64,000 nucleotides of DNA, from positions 1-64,000 of the forward strand of contig NZ_MSSV01000004.1 in assembly GCF_002150505.1 (NCBI RefSeq), given 5' to 3'. Position numbers and translations under genes: made by a program. Of this stretch, positions 1 to 7,559 are shown in pieces. Source of the DNA: Algoriphagus ratkowskyi (GTDB lineage: Bacteria > Bacteroidota > Bacteroidia > Cytophagales > Cyclobacteriaceae). The notes below the pieces were generated by a model. It saw only the letters and a program-made list of their open reading frames with translations. It ran no database searches and had not been told where the DNA came from. Position 1 is the first letter of the stretch, and the number at the start of each line of letters is the position of its first letter.

Positions 1-156
1 AATATTTTTTTTAAGAACTTAGTAATCAGCATTTATACGCATTTTAACTGCAGAGTTGAGAGGATAAAACTGTCGATGAAAGAGATGCGAATGAAAGGGT
101 CTTATGGGATTTGGTTTTTATGGAATAATTCGGAATTGAATTCCGAATTATTCCAT
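1..156. repeat. Diverged long repeat, copy A
   Basis: This sequence matches 2159-2312 in the same orientation: shared blocks include the T-run start, a segment reading TTAGTAATCAGCATTT versus TTAGTATTCAGCATTT, an ATAAAACTG block and a terminal AATAATTCGGAAT palindrome. Identity by eye is about 75-80% over the first 85 nt and lower in the middle. The copies flank the peptide/propeller/CxxC locus. They could be leaders of tandem paralogous cassettes or ends of an old duplication; no ORF is inside. Confidence 0.6.
120..156. repeat. Perfect inverted repeat (hairpin)
   Basis: Two 18-nt arms built on GGAATAATTCGGAATT surround a single central base at 138, so the whole 37-nt stretch reads almost the same on both strands. 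It lies at the end of repeat copy A; the equivalent site in copy B (2281-2312) is imperfect. It could fold as a transcript hairpin or bind a dimeric protein. No T-run follows, so it is not a classic terminator. Confidence 0.6.
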
Positions 157-180
157 TTTACTTCTCAGAACTAAAAGACG

Positions 181-213
181 AAACCTTCCAGGTTTCAAAA
201 ACCTGGGAGGTTT
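181..213. repeat. REP-like CCTGGGAGGTTT palindrome, possible terminator
   Basis: Arms AAACCTTCCAGGTT and AACCTGGGAGGTTT pair over 14 positions with one G-T wobble around a short loop. It sits 3 nt past the stop of the minus-strand CxxC lipoprotein, so it would lie at the 3' end of that transcript. Palindromes of this AACCTGNNAGGTT kind recur between genes in many Bacteroidota (general knowledge). Confidence 0.55.
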
Positions 214-216
214 GGT

Positions 217-630
217 TTACAAGTTGCCAATACGGTTGAAAAGTGACTCATAATTCAAGATTTCAAACGTCTCAACTCCGTCGGCTTTAAAAAGAAGAAT
301 CTGATCTTGAAGATCAACAATACCTTCCTGTACCAATTTTTTTTCCTCATCCAAGTAAACAGGGACAGGGGATTGCTCAAACAAAGGATTCAATCGCATG
401 ATTTTATTGTTTTTTGCCACGATAACTATTGCTCCTCTGGTCGTCTTAAATTCACTCAATTCCTGATAGAGTTGATCCAGACATGTTTTACAGCCTTCTG
501 GATGAATGACTAAAATCCAATCTGTTGGTTGAGAAATTTCCAAAATCTCAGCAACTCTATTTTTATTGTCACCAGTACATCCCAATGTTAATAAGAAGGC
601 AGAAAAAAAGAAAATTCCTTTAATCCTCAT
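217..630 (-). CDS. Lipoprotein with thioredoxin-like CxxC motif
   Basis: A 137-aa protein with a lipoprotein signal: hydrophobic stretch FFFSAFLLTLGC with the lipid-bearing Cys at about residue 18. The rest resembles a small thioredoxin-fold domain: a beta strand WILVIHP followed by EGCKTCLDQL, giving a CxxC near residues 47-50, then a VPVYLDEE strand. This suggests periplasmic thiol redox or a TlpA-like role, but the domain is short and the cis-Pro region is not clear. The start overlaps the stop of the upstream propeller gene by 11 nt, so the two are probably translationally coupled. Its Cys pair could act on the four-Cys peptide encoded upstream (inference). No exact family recognised. Confidence 0.65.
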   Translation of the reverse strand: MRIKGIFFFSAFLLTLGCTGDNKNRVAEILEISQPTDWILVIHPEGCKTCLDQLYQELSEFKTTRGAIVIVAKNNKIMRLNPLFEQSPVPVYLDEEKKLVQEGIVDLQDQILLFKADGVETFEILNYESLFNRIGNL

Positions 631-1777
631 ATTCTAATCCTTCAAATCTAATGATGTCATAGCGTAAAAAATTCTCATCAAAGTCATCCCGGTTGGGATT
701 GTTGGTTGAGACATAGAGCCCTTTTTTACCAACGAAGTAATTCCAGTTTTCTACAGAATGATCATCGAACACATGCTCGCCTATAATGTCTAGATCATGG
801 TCTAGAACAAGGACTCCAACTTTTGGTCGATTTGCATAGAGTTCTCTCGGGCTTTTTCCGTATGATTCCCAATCAATTCCAATGTAAAAAAACCGATAAA
901 AAATATCACGATAAGAATCGTGTAATAGAAGATCATATTGACCTGTCACAAGAGTTTCAATTATTCCTTGATCTCCAACAGGGTATCCTTTAATAATTCT
1001 AAACTCCTTAACATGACTAGAAATTGCTTCCTTATATTTTAATAGTTCACCAGTTTTTTTAGAAATAATCCAAAGGCGATGGTCGGTATGAGGTGAGACT
1101 ATTATACTGTCTCCACGATCAGTCCAAGTGAAGTCTAGACTTTTCTTTCCATCCTTCCAAACATCTTTTGGGCGAAATACAGGAAGCCATTCAGAGGTGT
1201 CTGTTGAATTATTTTCAAGATTGATTTTATAAATTACCTTCGTTCTGGTTACCTCTGGCTCAGTAGTTTGATAGATATTCTTGAAAAATGGTTGAGCCCC
1301 AAAAAGTGTTGAGCCATTAAATAAAAAGGGAGTTTCATTTGTGGAAGAAAGATAATTGACGACATTTTCAGGGTTATTAATTGATGTTCTTTTTTTTACG
1401 TTTCCTTGAAAATCTAATATAAGGACAGATGGAGGGATTGATGCCAAAAGAATGCTATCCTTCGCAGCAATGAAAAACCCATTGTCCACGCCGACTCTGT
1501 TAGGGCCATCTTTAAATATCGGAATACGCGCTTTAGATAATTTATCACTTAAGCTGATTATTTCGATTGCAGGCCCTATTTTATTAAGGATAGCAAGATA
1601 TTCACCCGAGTCAGATTCGAAATATTGAATTCTGGTTCTGTCTTGGGAGAAATTTTCATCTACAGAAATTTTTAATTGAGCATATTTTTGAGCAGAAAGA
1701 ATAGTTGATTTTTCTGATTTTTTAGGGGAACAACCTATTGCAAAAAGCAATGTCATTATGTTGATAAATAGTTTCAT
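620..1777 (-). CDS. DUF4221-like beta-propeller lipoprotein
   Basis: A 385-aa lipoprotein: signal MKLFINIMTLLFAIGC with Cys at about 16, then a long repetitive beta-rich domain with strands such as GEYLAILNK, NGFFIAAKDSILLAS and SIIVSPHTDHRLWIIS. The pattern, the GPNRVG segment and the C-terminal YDIIRFEGL fit the DUF4221 / six-bladed propeller lipoproteins typical of Bacteroidota; their function is unknown. The ATG at 1777 is preferred over a TTG one codon upstream. It is the middle gene of a three-gene minus-strand locus, behind the secreted peptide and overlapping the CxxC lipoprotein. A different propeller lipoprotein lies at 18888-20075. Confidence 0.7.
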   Translation of the reverse strand: MKLFINIMTLLFAIGCSPKKSEKSTILSAQKYAQLKISVDENFSQDRTRIQYFESDSGEYLAILNKIGPAIEIISLSDKLSKARIPIFKDGPNRVGVDNGFFIAAKDSILLASIPPSVLILDFQGNVKKRTSINNPENVVNYLSSTNETPFLFNGSTLFGAQPFFKNIYQTTEPEVTRTKVIYKINLENNSTDTSEWLPVFRPKDVWKDGKKSLDFTWTDRGDSIIVSPHTDHRLWIISKKTGELLKYKEAISSHVKEFRIIKGYPVGDQGIIETLVTGQYDLLLHDSYRDIFYRFFYIGIDWESYGKSPRELYANRPKVGVLVLDHDLDIIGEHVFDDHSVENWNYFVGKKGLYVSTNNPNRDDFDENFLRYDIIRFEGLEYED

Positions 1778-1798
1778 CAAAATTAGTTTAAAGAGAGA

Positions 1799-1842
1799 AA
1801 GGCCGTTATCTAAAATGAATAAGCATAGTTAGAAACGGCCTT
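1799..1842 (-). terminator. Intercistronic stem-loop between peptide and propeller genes
   Basis: Arms AAGGCCGTT (1799-1807) and AACGGCCTT (1834-1842) are perfect complements; inside them TCTAA/TTAGA extends the pairing. On the minus strand the hairpin lies 14 nt after the peptide stop and is followed by a pyrimidine-rich tract before the propeller start. It probably acts as a partial terminator or 3'-end stabiliser, letting the peptide mRNA exceed the lipoprotein mRNA. Confidence 0.55.
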
Positions 1843-1855
1843 ACAGATATTTTAA

Positions 1856-2041
1856 TCAATCAACTTGAGGGTCTTCACATCCGCAAGGGGCTTTATCAAT
1901 AGGTTTTTTACAATAGCTCCCATCCCAATCACAATTCATCATCTGTTGAGCATCTGCATCAGATGATCCAACATAGGAAATTCCTAACCCAACTATTCCA
2001 GATAGGAATAGTCCACAAACTATTAATTTTAACTTTGTCAT
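1856..2041 (-). CDS. Small secreted Cys-rich peptide (NVEALA-like organisation)
   Basis: A 61-aa protein. Residues 5-27 form a signal peptide (LKLIVCGLFLSGIVGLGISYV) ending in ADA, a plausible signal peptidase I site. The mature ~30 residues begin QQMMNCDWDG and hold four Cys (37, 44, 53, 55), enough for two disulfides. Size and position ahead of a propeller lipoprotein recall NVEALA-type peptides of Bacteroidota, but the NVEALA motif itself is absent. First gene of a three-gene locus that also encodes a CxxC lipoprotein. Function unknown; a secreted signal, metal-binding or toxin-like peptide are all possible. A run of eight G lies 88 nt upstream. Confidence 0.6.
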   Translation of the reverse strand: MTKLKLIVCGLFLSGIVGLGISYVGSSDADAQQMMNCDWDGSYCKKPIDKAPCGCEDPQVD

Positions 2042-2158
2042 ATTAAATAATTTGCATTAAAAAATCCCTTTGAGTAGGCGGATTCGTTTTCCTAATCACT
2101 TGGCCAAAAGATCACTAGCAATATAGGTGGGGGGGGTGATAAAATCCAACTAAAATCT

Positions 2159-2312
2159 AATATTTTTTTTAAAAATTTAGTATTCAGCATTTTTATAAGC
2201 TTTAACCGCAGTATAAAGTTTATAAAACTGACTATGAAAGGGCATACAAATAATTAAGTCTTAAGGTGTTTAATATCAATGCAATAATTCGGAATCCAAT
2301 TCTGAATTTTCC
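2159..2312. repeat. Diverged long repeat, copy B
   Basis: Second copy of the sequence at 1-156. It lies between the small membrane protein gene (ending at 2335) and the peptide gene, so on the minus strand it is upstream of the peptide operon, with its near edge about 118 nt from the peptide ATG. The terminal palindrome is degraded here. If copy A holds the same place for a gene left of this window, the repeats are shared leaders of tandem cassettes. Confidence 0.55.
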
Positions 2313-2334
2313 TGATTTATAATAATGAACCTTT

Positions 2335-2685
2335 TCAAAGCAGCATAAGCACGAGTAGCACAACGTTAATGACAATTCTGATCACGAAAGCAGTTATGTT
2401 TTTACGCAAGTTTTCAATTTCTTCTTTGTGCTTTATCGTCTGAAAAAGGTAAAAAGCTGAACCAATAATCGTCAAGGAAACAAGGATGATCAATGGAATG
2501 AGGAGAAATTCCAGGGACTTCATTCTACTCACGAATACATTTAGGATAAAAGAAATCACCGTCACCACAGATCCAATGGACTGGGCTTTTTGGATTTGAG
2601 ATAAAATATGGATGTCTGGATTTTTCAAAATAGGAGGAGTGATTTTTAACAAAAAGGAGAAAAAGCGTTTTACAATAAGTTTCAT
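2335..2685 (-). CDS. Small integral membrane protein, unknown
   Basis: A 116-aa protein with an amphipathic basic N-terminus (MKLIVKRFFSFLLK) and three hydrophobic segments, around residues 38-52, 58-82 and 98-116, separated by charged stretches (KHKEEIENLRK). No conserved motif or family recognised. It starts 13 nt after the stop of adenine deaminase on the same strand, so the two may be cotranscribed, but nothing links it to purine metabolism. Confidence 0.6.
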   Translation of the reverse strand: MKLIVKRFFSFLLKITPPILKNPDIHILSQIQKAQSIGSVVTVISFILNVFVSRMKSLEFLLIPLIILVSLTIIGSAFYLFQTIKHKEEIENLRKNITAFVIRIVINVVLLVLMLL

Positions 2686-2698
2686 TCTAGGATTTACG

Positions 2699-4354
2699 CT
2701 ACTCCTGTCTCCCGTCTTCCGTCTTCGGTCTCTCTAAAAACACCTCCTCAAACTCAAATCGCTGTCCATTAAACAAGCCCTTATCACTCAACTTCAGATC
2801 AGGAATCACTAGCAAAGCCATAAAGCTTAGTGTCATAAAAGGAGAGTTCAGCGAGGCTCCCATTTCTTTGGCTAGTTTATCGATGCTTGTGTAGGCAGCT
2901 GCGACTTCGTAGCCATCTGAAGCTGACATGATTCCTCCGACGGGAAGCGGAAGGATTTCTTCGTTCTCTCCTGAAACTGCCGAAACGCCGCCTTTAGCAG
3001 CGATGATCAGATTGACAGCACGGCAAATGGATTCATCATCGATTCCTACCGCTATAATATTATGTGAGTCATGTCCGACAGAGGAAGCAATCGCTCCAGT
3101 TTTCAACCCGAAGTTCTTAATGAAGGCCACTGCTGGCGGAGCATCTTCGTAGCGATTGACAACCGTGATTTTGAGTATGTCTTCATCTGGGTTTGATTCC
3201 GCAAAACCGTTTTTGATCAGAATCTCACCTGAGATTTCTGGAGTAATCAATTGTCCATCCAAAGCTTCGATGACTCTGACCTTTGAGCCATTTGCTTTGA
3301 TTTGGAAGTCTTCTGGCTGTTTTGGGGAGCAATTGAAGTTGTTGATAATGTTGTTTTTAATCGGCTGAATCAGCGTCTTTCCATTCTCAGCTACTTTCTC
3401 TCCATCTATATAAGTGCTGATGACTTGAAAATCCTTCAAGTCTTTCACCAGAATAAAATCAGCTGGATCATCCACTTTGAGTTGCCCCACATTTAAAGAA
3501 TAATGAGCGATCGGGTTCAAACAAGCTGCCTGAAGCACATGAAATATATCTTTTCCTTTTGCGACAGCTCGGGCAGCAAGGTCGTTGATATGAGAAACGG
3601 CCAGATTGTCGGGATGCTTATCATCCGAGCAAAACATAATCATTTCAGGATAGTCATCAATCAGGTCGATGAGTGCCTCGAAGTTTTTGGCAGCGGATCC
3701 CTCGCGGATAGCGATTTTCATCCCGAGTTTTAATTTCCCTAAGGCTTCCTCAGCCGTGAAACACTCATGATCTGTACTTGGGCCAGCAGAAACGTATTTC
3801 TCTGCCAATTCTCCCTTCAGTCCCGGCGCATGTCCGTCGATGGGTTTGCCATATTTCTTTGAGATTCGGATTTTCTCCATCACAAAGTCGTCCCGATTCA
3901 CCGTTCCCGGCCAGTTCATCATTTCTGCCAGGTAATGGATCTCCGGGCGAGACATGAGATCTTCAATATCTGCCGCATTGATTTCCCCACCGGCAGTTTC
4001 GAAAGGCGTGGCTGGAACGCACGATGGTGCGCCGAAGTAGAACTTGAAAGGAACCTGCTTTCCATTTTCGATCATGTATTCCACACCTTCCATTCCGCAG
4101 ACATTGGCGATCTCATGCGGATCGGAGACTGTCGCCACCGTGCCATGAACTACTGCTAGTCTTGCGAATTCTGAAGGAACAAGCATAGAAGATTCCACAT
4201 GCACGTGCGCATCGATAAAGCCAGGCACAAAATATGGCAAGGTGGTATTCGTTTCGATTTTCTCAAGCTTAGATATTTTACCATCTAGAAATGTGAGTGA
4301 TACGGAATAAATTTTACGGTTTGGAATATCGACGAATTGACCTTGGATCAGCAT
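2699..4354 (-). CDS. ade: Adenine deaminase
   Basis: A 551-aa amidohydrolase converting adenine to hypoxanthine plus ammonia in purine salvage. The N-terminal composite domain leads to the metal-binding strand [14 protein letters not shown] (HxH near residue 50), followed by [10 protein letters not shown], the DGHAPGL segment near 175, [11 protein letters not shown] and the [10 protein letters not shown] motif (Asp near 245). The C-terminal half carries [11 protein letters not shown] and the PVGGIMS loop typical of Ade. Length fits the family (540-600 aa). ATG at 4354; the small membrane protein gene follows 13 nt downstream. cmk is divergent on the other side, so the 4355-4483 gap probably holds promoters for both. 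Confidence 0.95.
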   Translation of the reverse strand: MLIQGQFVDIPNRKIYSVSLTFLDGKISKLEKIETNTTLPYFVPGFIDAHVHVESSMLVPSEFARLAVVHGTVATVSDPHEIANVCGMEGVEYMIENGKQVPFKFYFGAPSCVPATPFETAGGEINAADIEDLMSRPEIHYLAEMMNWPGTVNRDDFVMEKIRISKKYGKPIDGHAPGLKGELAEKYVSAGPSTDHECFTAEEALGKLKLGMKIAIREGSAAKNFEALIDLIDDYPEMIMFCSDDKHPDNLAVSHINDLAARAVAKGKDIFHVLQAACLNPIAHYSLNVGQLKVDDPADFILVKDLKDFQVISTYIDGEKVAENGKTLIQPIKNNIINNFNCSPKQPEDFQIKANGSKVRVIEALDGQLITPEISGEILIKNGFAESNPDEDILKITVVNRYEDAPPAVAFIKNFGLKTGAIASSVGHDSHNIIAVGIDDESICRAVNLIIAAKGGVSAVSGENEEILPLPVGGIMSASDGYEVAAAYTSIDKLAKEMGASLNSPFMTLSFMALLVIPDLKLSDKGLFNGQRFEFEEVFLERPKTEDGRQE

Positions 4355-4438
4355 GAAAATGAGGGAAAAATTAATTGGAGAGAATCTGTATTAGCGATTC
4401 GATTCCATGAGTTGGAGATAGGTTTAGATTAAAACTAC

Positions 4439-4446
4439 TATATTTG
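4439..4446 (+). promoter_or_regulatory. Putative -7 box TATATTTG for cmk-ispH
   Basis: TATATTTG matches the Bacteroidota -7 consensus TAnnTTTG, 37 nt before the cmk ATG. The nearest TTG (4412-4414) is 24 nt upstream, longer than the usual 19-20, so the -33 element is weak. Confidence 0.4.
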
Positions 4447-4483
4447 CGCAGTAATAAAAAAACGAATTAAGCGGGTTTTTTGA

Positions 4484-5164
4484 ATGAATAAAATCGTCAT
4501 CGCCATCGATGGATATTCTGGATGTGGGAAGAGCTCCACTGCCAAAGCAGTTGCAAAGGATCTGGGATATACCTATATCGATTCCGGAGCCATGTACAGA
4601 GCGGCGACTTTATATTTTTTGGACAATTTCCTTTCTCCTACCAATCCACACGACGTAGAAAAAGCTTTAGGGTCATTTGAGGTTTCTTTTCACACCAATC
4701 CAGATTCTGGCCAACAAGAAACTTGTCTGAATGGGCTAAATGTGGAGAAAAAAATCCGGTCGATGCGTGTCACAGAGAAAGTAAGTGAGATCGCTACGAT
4801 AGCTGCTATTCGTAAAGCCTTGGTTGCGCAGCAACAAAAGCTTGGTAAGAAAAAAGGCGTCGTCATGGATGGGAGAGATATTGGTTCGGTAGTATTCCCA
4901 GATGCAGAATTAAAAGTTTTCATGACAGCCAATTTGGATACACGTACTGAGAGAAGACAGCAAGAGCTGTTGGAAAAGAAAGAAATGGTCAAGTTTGAGG
5001 TTATAAGAAACAACTTGGCAGAACGAGATAGAATAGATTCTTCACGGTCTGAAAGTCCCTTGAAAAAGATGGACGATGCGATCGAAATCGATACAAGTGA
5101 AATTTCATTTGAGGAGCAAGTGGCAGAGATAGTCCAGGTAGCAAGACAAATCATTGATAAATAA
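4484..5164 (+). CDS. cmk: Cytidylate kinase
   Basis: A 226-aa cytoplasmic kinase phosphorylating CMP/dCMP with ATP. P-loop GYSGCGKSSTAK at residues 9-20; then DSGAMYRAATLYFL, the CMP-binding DGRDIGSVVFPDA near 128-140, and the lid region RRQQELLEKKE with RDRIDSSRSESPLK, all standard Cmk signatures. Length is normal (about 225 aa). ATG at 4484 has no Shine-Dalgarno. ispH starts 7 nt after the stop, making a cmk-ispH operon. Confidence 0.95.
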   Translation: MNKIVIAIDGYSGCGKSSTAKAVAKDLGYTYIDSGAMYRAATLYFLDNFLSPTNPHDVEKALGSFEVSFHTNPDSGQQETCLNGLNVEKKIRSMRVTEKVSEIATIAAIRKALVAQQQKLGKKKGVVMDGRDIGSVVFPDAELKVFMTANLDTRTERRQQELLEKKEMVKFEVIRNNLAERDRIDSSRSESPLKKMDDAIEIDTSEISFEEQVAEIVQVARQIIDK

Positions 5165-5171
5165 GAGAGCT

Positions 5172-6068
5172 ATGGAGGTAACCATTGATAAAAACTCTGG
5201 GTATTGCTTCGGAGTTGAGTTTGCCATCAAGATGGCAGAGGATGAGATGGAGCAAAGCGACCAGCTGTATTGCCTAGGTGATATCGTCCACAATGATATG
5301 GAGGTTTCTCGCTTGAGTGCAAAAGGCTTGGTGGTGATTGACCGTGAGCAGTTGTCTAATTTACGCGACTGCAAAGTGTTGATCCGTGCGCACGGTGAGC
5401 CGCCTGAAACCTATAGAACGGCCATAGAAAACAACATTGAGTTGATCGATGCTTCTTGCCCTGTGGTGCTGAAACTTCAGCATAGAGTGAAGACGGCTTT
5501 TGATAAGATGGAGCGTGAAGAAGGGCAAATTGTCATTTACGGCAAAAAAGGCCACGCTGAAGTAATAGGTTTGACTGGCCAGACGCTGGAAAAAGCTATT
5601 GTGGTGATGGAGGATGCCGATTTGGAAAAGATCGATTTTACCAGACCAGTGACACTCTTCAGTCAGACTACTAAGAGCACGAAAGGCTTTTATGAGATTT
5701 CTCAGAAAATAGAAGAGCGAATCCAAGCGGCGAAGCAGGAAGTTAATAGAGAGACATTCAATCCAAATGATTCGATTTGTCGTCAGGTCTCTAATCGGGA
5801 GCCGCAGTTGCATCGCTTTTCTCAGGAGAATGATGTGATTTTATTTGTCTCTGGGAAAAAAAGCTCCAATGGTAAGGCATTGTATCAAGTTTGTCTAGCG
5901 CAAAACGATAGGAGTTATTTCATAGAGAACGAGACCGAGATAGATCCAGATTGGATACAAAAAGATGAAAAAGTAGGAATTTGTGGAGCGACTTCTACCC
6001 CAATGTGGCTGATGGAGCAAGTCAAGAATTATGTGGAATCACTCGAAGAAGGAGTGATTTCAGTCTAA
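5172..6068 (+). CDS. ispH: 4-hydroxy-3-methylbut-2-enyl diphosphate reductase
   Basis: Last enzyme of the MEP isoprenoid pathway, reducing HMBPP to IPP and DMAPP with a [4Fe-4S] cluster. The three cluster Cys are in NSGYCFGVEF, DASCPVVLK and NDSICRQVSNR; substrate His/Glu motifs RAHGEPPE and GKKGHAEVIG are present, as is the family-typical GATSTPMWL near the C-terminus. The frame is open 18 nt further upstream (ATG at 5154, inside cmk), but ATG 5172 gives the usual N-terminus MEVTIDKNSGYCFG and 298 aa and avoids the overlap. Confidence 0.94.
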   Translation: MEVTIDKNSGYCFGVEFAIKMAEDEMEQSDQLYCLGDIVHNDMEVSRLSAKGLVVIDREQLSNLRDCKVLIRAHGEPPETYRTAIENNIELIDASCPVVLKLQHRVKTAFDKMEREEGQIVIYGKKGHAEVIGLTGQTLEKAIVVMEDADLEKIDFTRPVTLFSQTTKSTKGFYEISQKIEERIQAAKQEVNRETFNPNDSICRQVSNREPQLHRFSQENDVILFVSGKKSSNGKALYQVCLAQNDRSYFIENETEIDPDWIQKDEKVGICGATSTPMWLMEQVKNYVESLEEGVISV

Positions 6069-6157
6069 AATGCAAGAATTTAGAAACTCAGGGAGCCATT
6101 CTTCCAAAAGTTCAAACATTAAAGTTCATATACCCTCAAATTAAAAAGGTTATTTAT

Positions 6158-6165
6158 TAGATTTG
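6158..6165 (+). promoter_or_regulatory. Putative -7 box TAGATTTG for nqr operon
   Basis: TAGATTTG fits TAnnTTTG and lies 36 nt before the nqrA ATG (6202). No clear -33 TTTG is seen at the expected distance. Confidence 0.4.
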
Positions 6166-6201
6166 GGGCGTTTTTCAAAAGCTCATAGTTCAAAAACAGA
6201 T

Positions 6202-7554
6202 ATGTCTAAAATAGTGAAGCTTAAGAAAGGTTTTGACATCAACATGGTGGGAAAAGCTAAGCAAGAGCTGGCTGATTTCGCCTCGGCGCAAACCTTCGCA
6301 ATTAAGCCGACAGACTTTATCGGGCTCCAACGCCCTAAAGTACTTGTCAATGAAGGAGATACCGTAAAGGCAGGTACTCCAATCTTGATCGACAAAGCAT
6401 TGGATCAAATAATTTATGCGTCTCCTGTTTCCGGCAAAATTGTCGAGATAAAGAGAGGAGATCGTCGTAAGTTGCTTGAAGTCAAGATTTTGGCAGATTC
6501 TACCGTCTTATACGAGCAGTTTGGTCAAGTTGATATCGCTTCTCTGGATAGAGATGCTTTAGCAGCTAAACTGGCAGCTAGTGGTGTTTGGCCAAATATC
6601 ATCCAAAGACCTTTCGGTATAGTGGCAAATCCAGCAGATACTCCAAAGAGTATTTTCATTTCTGGTTTTGATACACATCCTTTGGCTCCTGATTACGCAT
6701 TTTCATTGCAAGGTCAAGAGAGATTTCTTCAAGCAGGGATCGATGCATTGGCGAAATTGACCAGTGGCAAGGTTCATTTGAATGTAGATGGTTCTAAGGC
6801 TGTTCCAGCGGTTTTTTCAAATTTGAAAGGCGCACAAGTGAACAAGTTTTCAGGTCCACACCCTGCAGGTAACGTAGGAGTTCAGATTCACCACCTTGAT
6901 CCTATCAACAAAGGCGAAATAGCTTGGACTGTGTCTCCTACCGGAGTAGTTCAGATCGGTAAATTCATTTTGGAAGGTATTTACGATGCTTCTAAAGTTA
7001 TCGCAGTTACCGGATCTGAATTGACCAAAGCCGCTTATGTAAAGACTTACAGTGGAGCTTCTGTTTCTACTTTTGTGAAAGGCAATCTAAATTCAGGTCA
7101 TGTAAGAGTGGTCTCTGGAAACGTGCTTACAGGTGAGAAAATAGCTTTGGAAGGTTTCCTTGGTTTTTATCACAACCAGATCACAGTTATTCCAGAAGGT
7201 GATTACTATGAGTTTATGGGTTGGGCAAAGCCTACTACAAGGTTGAGCTATCATAGAGCGTTAGGCTTGTTATCCTTCCTTACACCAAATAAAGAATTCG
7301 TTTTGGATTCGAATGGTAGAGGTGAAGAGAGAGCTTTCGTTCAGACTGGTGTTTTTGAGTCAGTTACTCCAATGGATATTTTTCCAGTTTATCTTTTGAA
7401 AGCCATCATGGCAGAGGACTTTGACGAAATCGAAGAATTGGGGATCTATGAGATCGTGGAAGAAGATTTAGCTCTTTGTGAGTTTGTGGATGTGTCAAAG
7501 CATCCTGTGCAGGAGTTGGTGAGAAAAGGAATTGAATTAATCCAATACAGTTAA
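6202..7554 (+). CDS. nqrA: Na+-translocating NADH:quinone reductase subunit A
   Basis: NqrA (450 aa) is the cytoplasmic quinone-associated subunit of the Na+ pump. Recognisable segments: GFDINMVGKAKQEL at the N-terminus, the lipoyl-like DTVKAGTPILIDKALDQIIYASPVSG, SGFDTHPLAPDYAF, SGPHPAGNVGVQIHHLDP and the C-terminal ILKAIMAEDFDEIEELGIYE region with CEFVDVSKHPVQ. ATG 6202 is chosen; an in-frame TTG at 6163 would add a non-conserved 13-residue extension overlapping the -7 box. First gene of nqrABCDE; nqrB follows after 5 nt. Confidence 0.94.
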   Translation: MSKIVKLKKGFDINMVGKAKQELADFASAQTFAIKPTDFIGLQRPKVLVNEGDTVKAGTPILIDKALDQIIYASPVSGKIVEIKRGDRRKLLEVKILADSTVLYEQFGQVDIASLDRDALAAKLAASGVWPNIIQRPFGIVANPADTPKSIFISGFDTHPLAPDYAFSLQGQERFLQAGIDALAKLTSGKVHLNVDGSKAVPAVFSNLKGAQVNKFSGPHPAGNVGVQIHHLDPINKGEIAWTVSPTGVVQIGKFILEGIYDASKVIAVTGSELTKAAYVKTYSGASVSTFVKGNLNSGHVRVVSGNVLTGEKIALEGFLGFYHNQITVIPEGDYYEFMGWAKPTTRLSYHRALGLLSFLTPNKEFVLDSNGRGEERAFVQTGVFESVTPMDIFPVYLLKAIMAEDFDEIEELGIYEIVEEDLALCEFVDVSKHPVQELVRKGIELIQYS

Positions 7555-7559
7555 TCCAT

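Noticed and set aside
4690..5154. Long minus-strand ORF (154 aa) opposite cmk
   Set aside because: Ser-rich, low-complexity translation of the opposite strand of a clear kinase gene; no motif.
6163..6201. Upstream TTG extension of nqrA
   Set aside because: Overlaps the -7 box, and the 13 added residues do not match NqrA N-termini.
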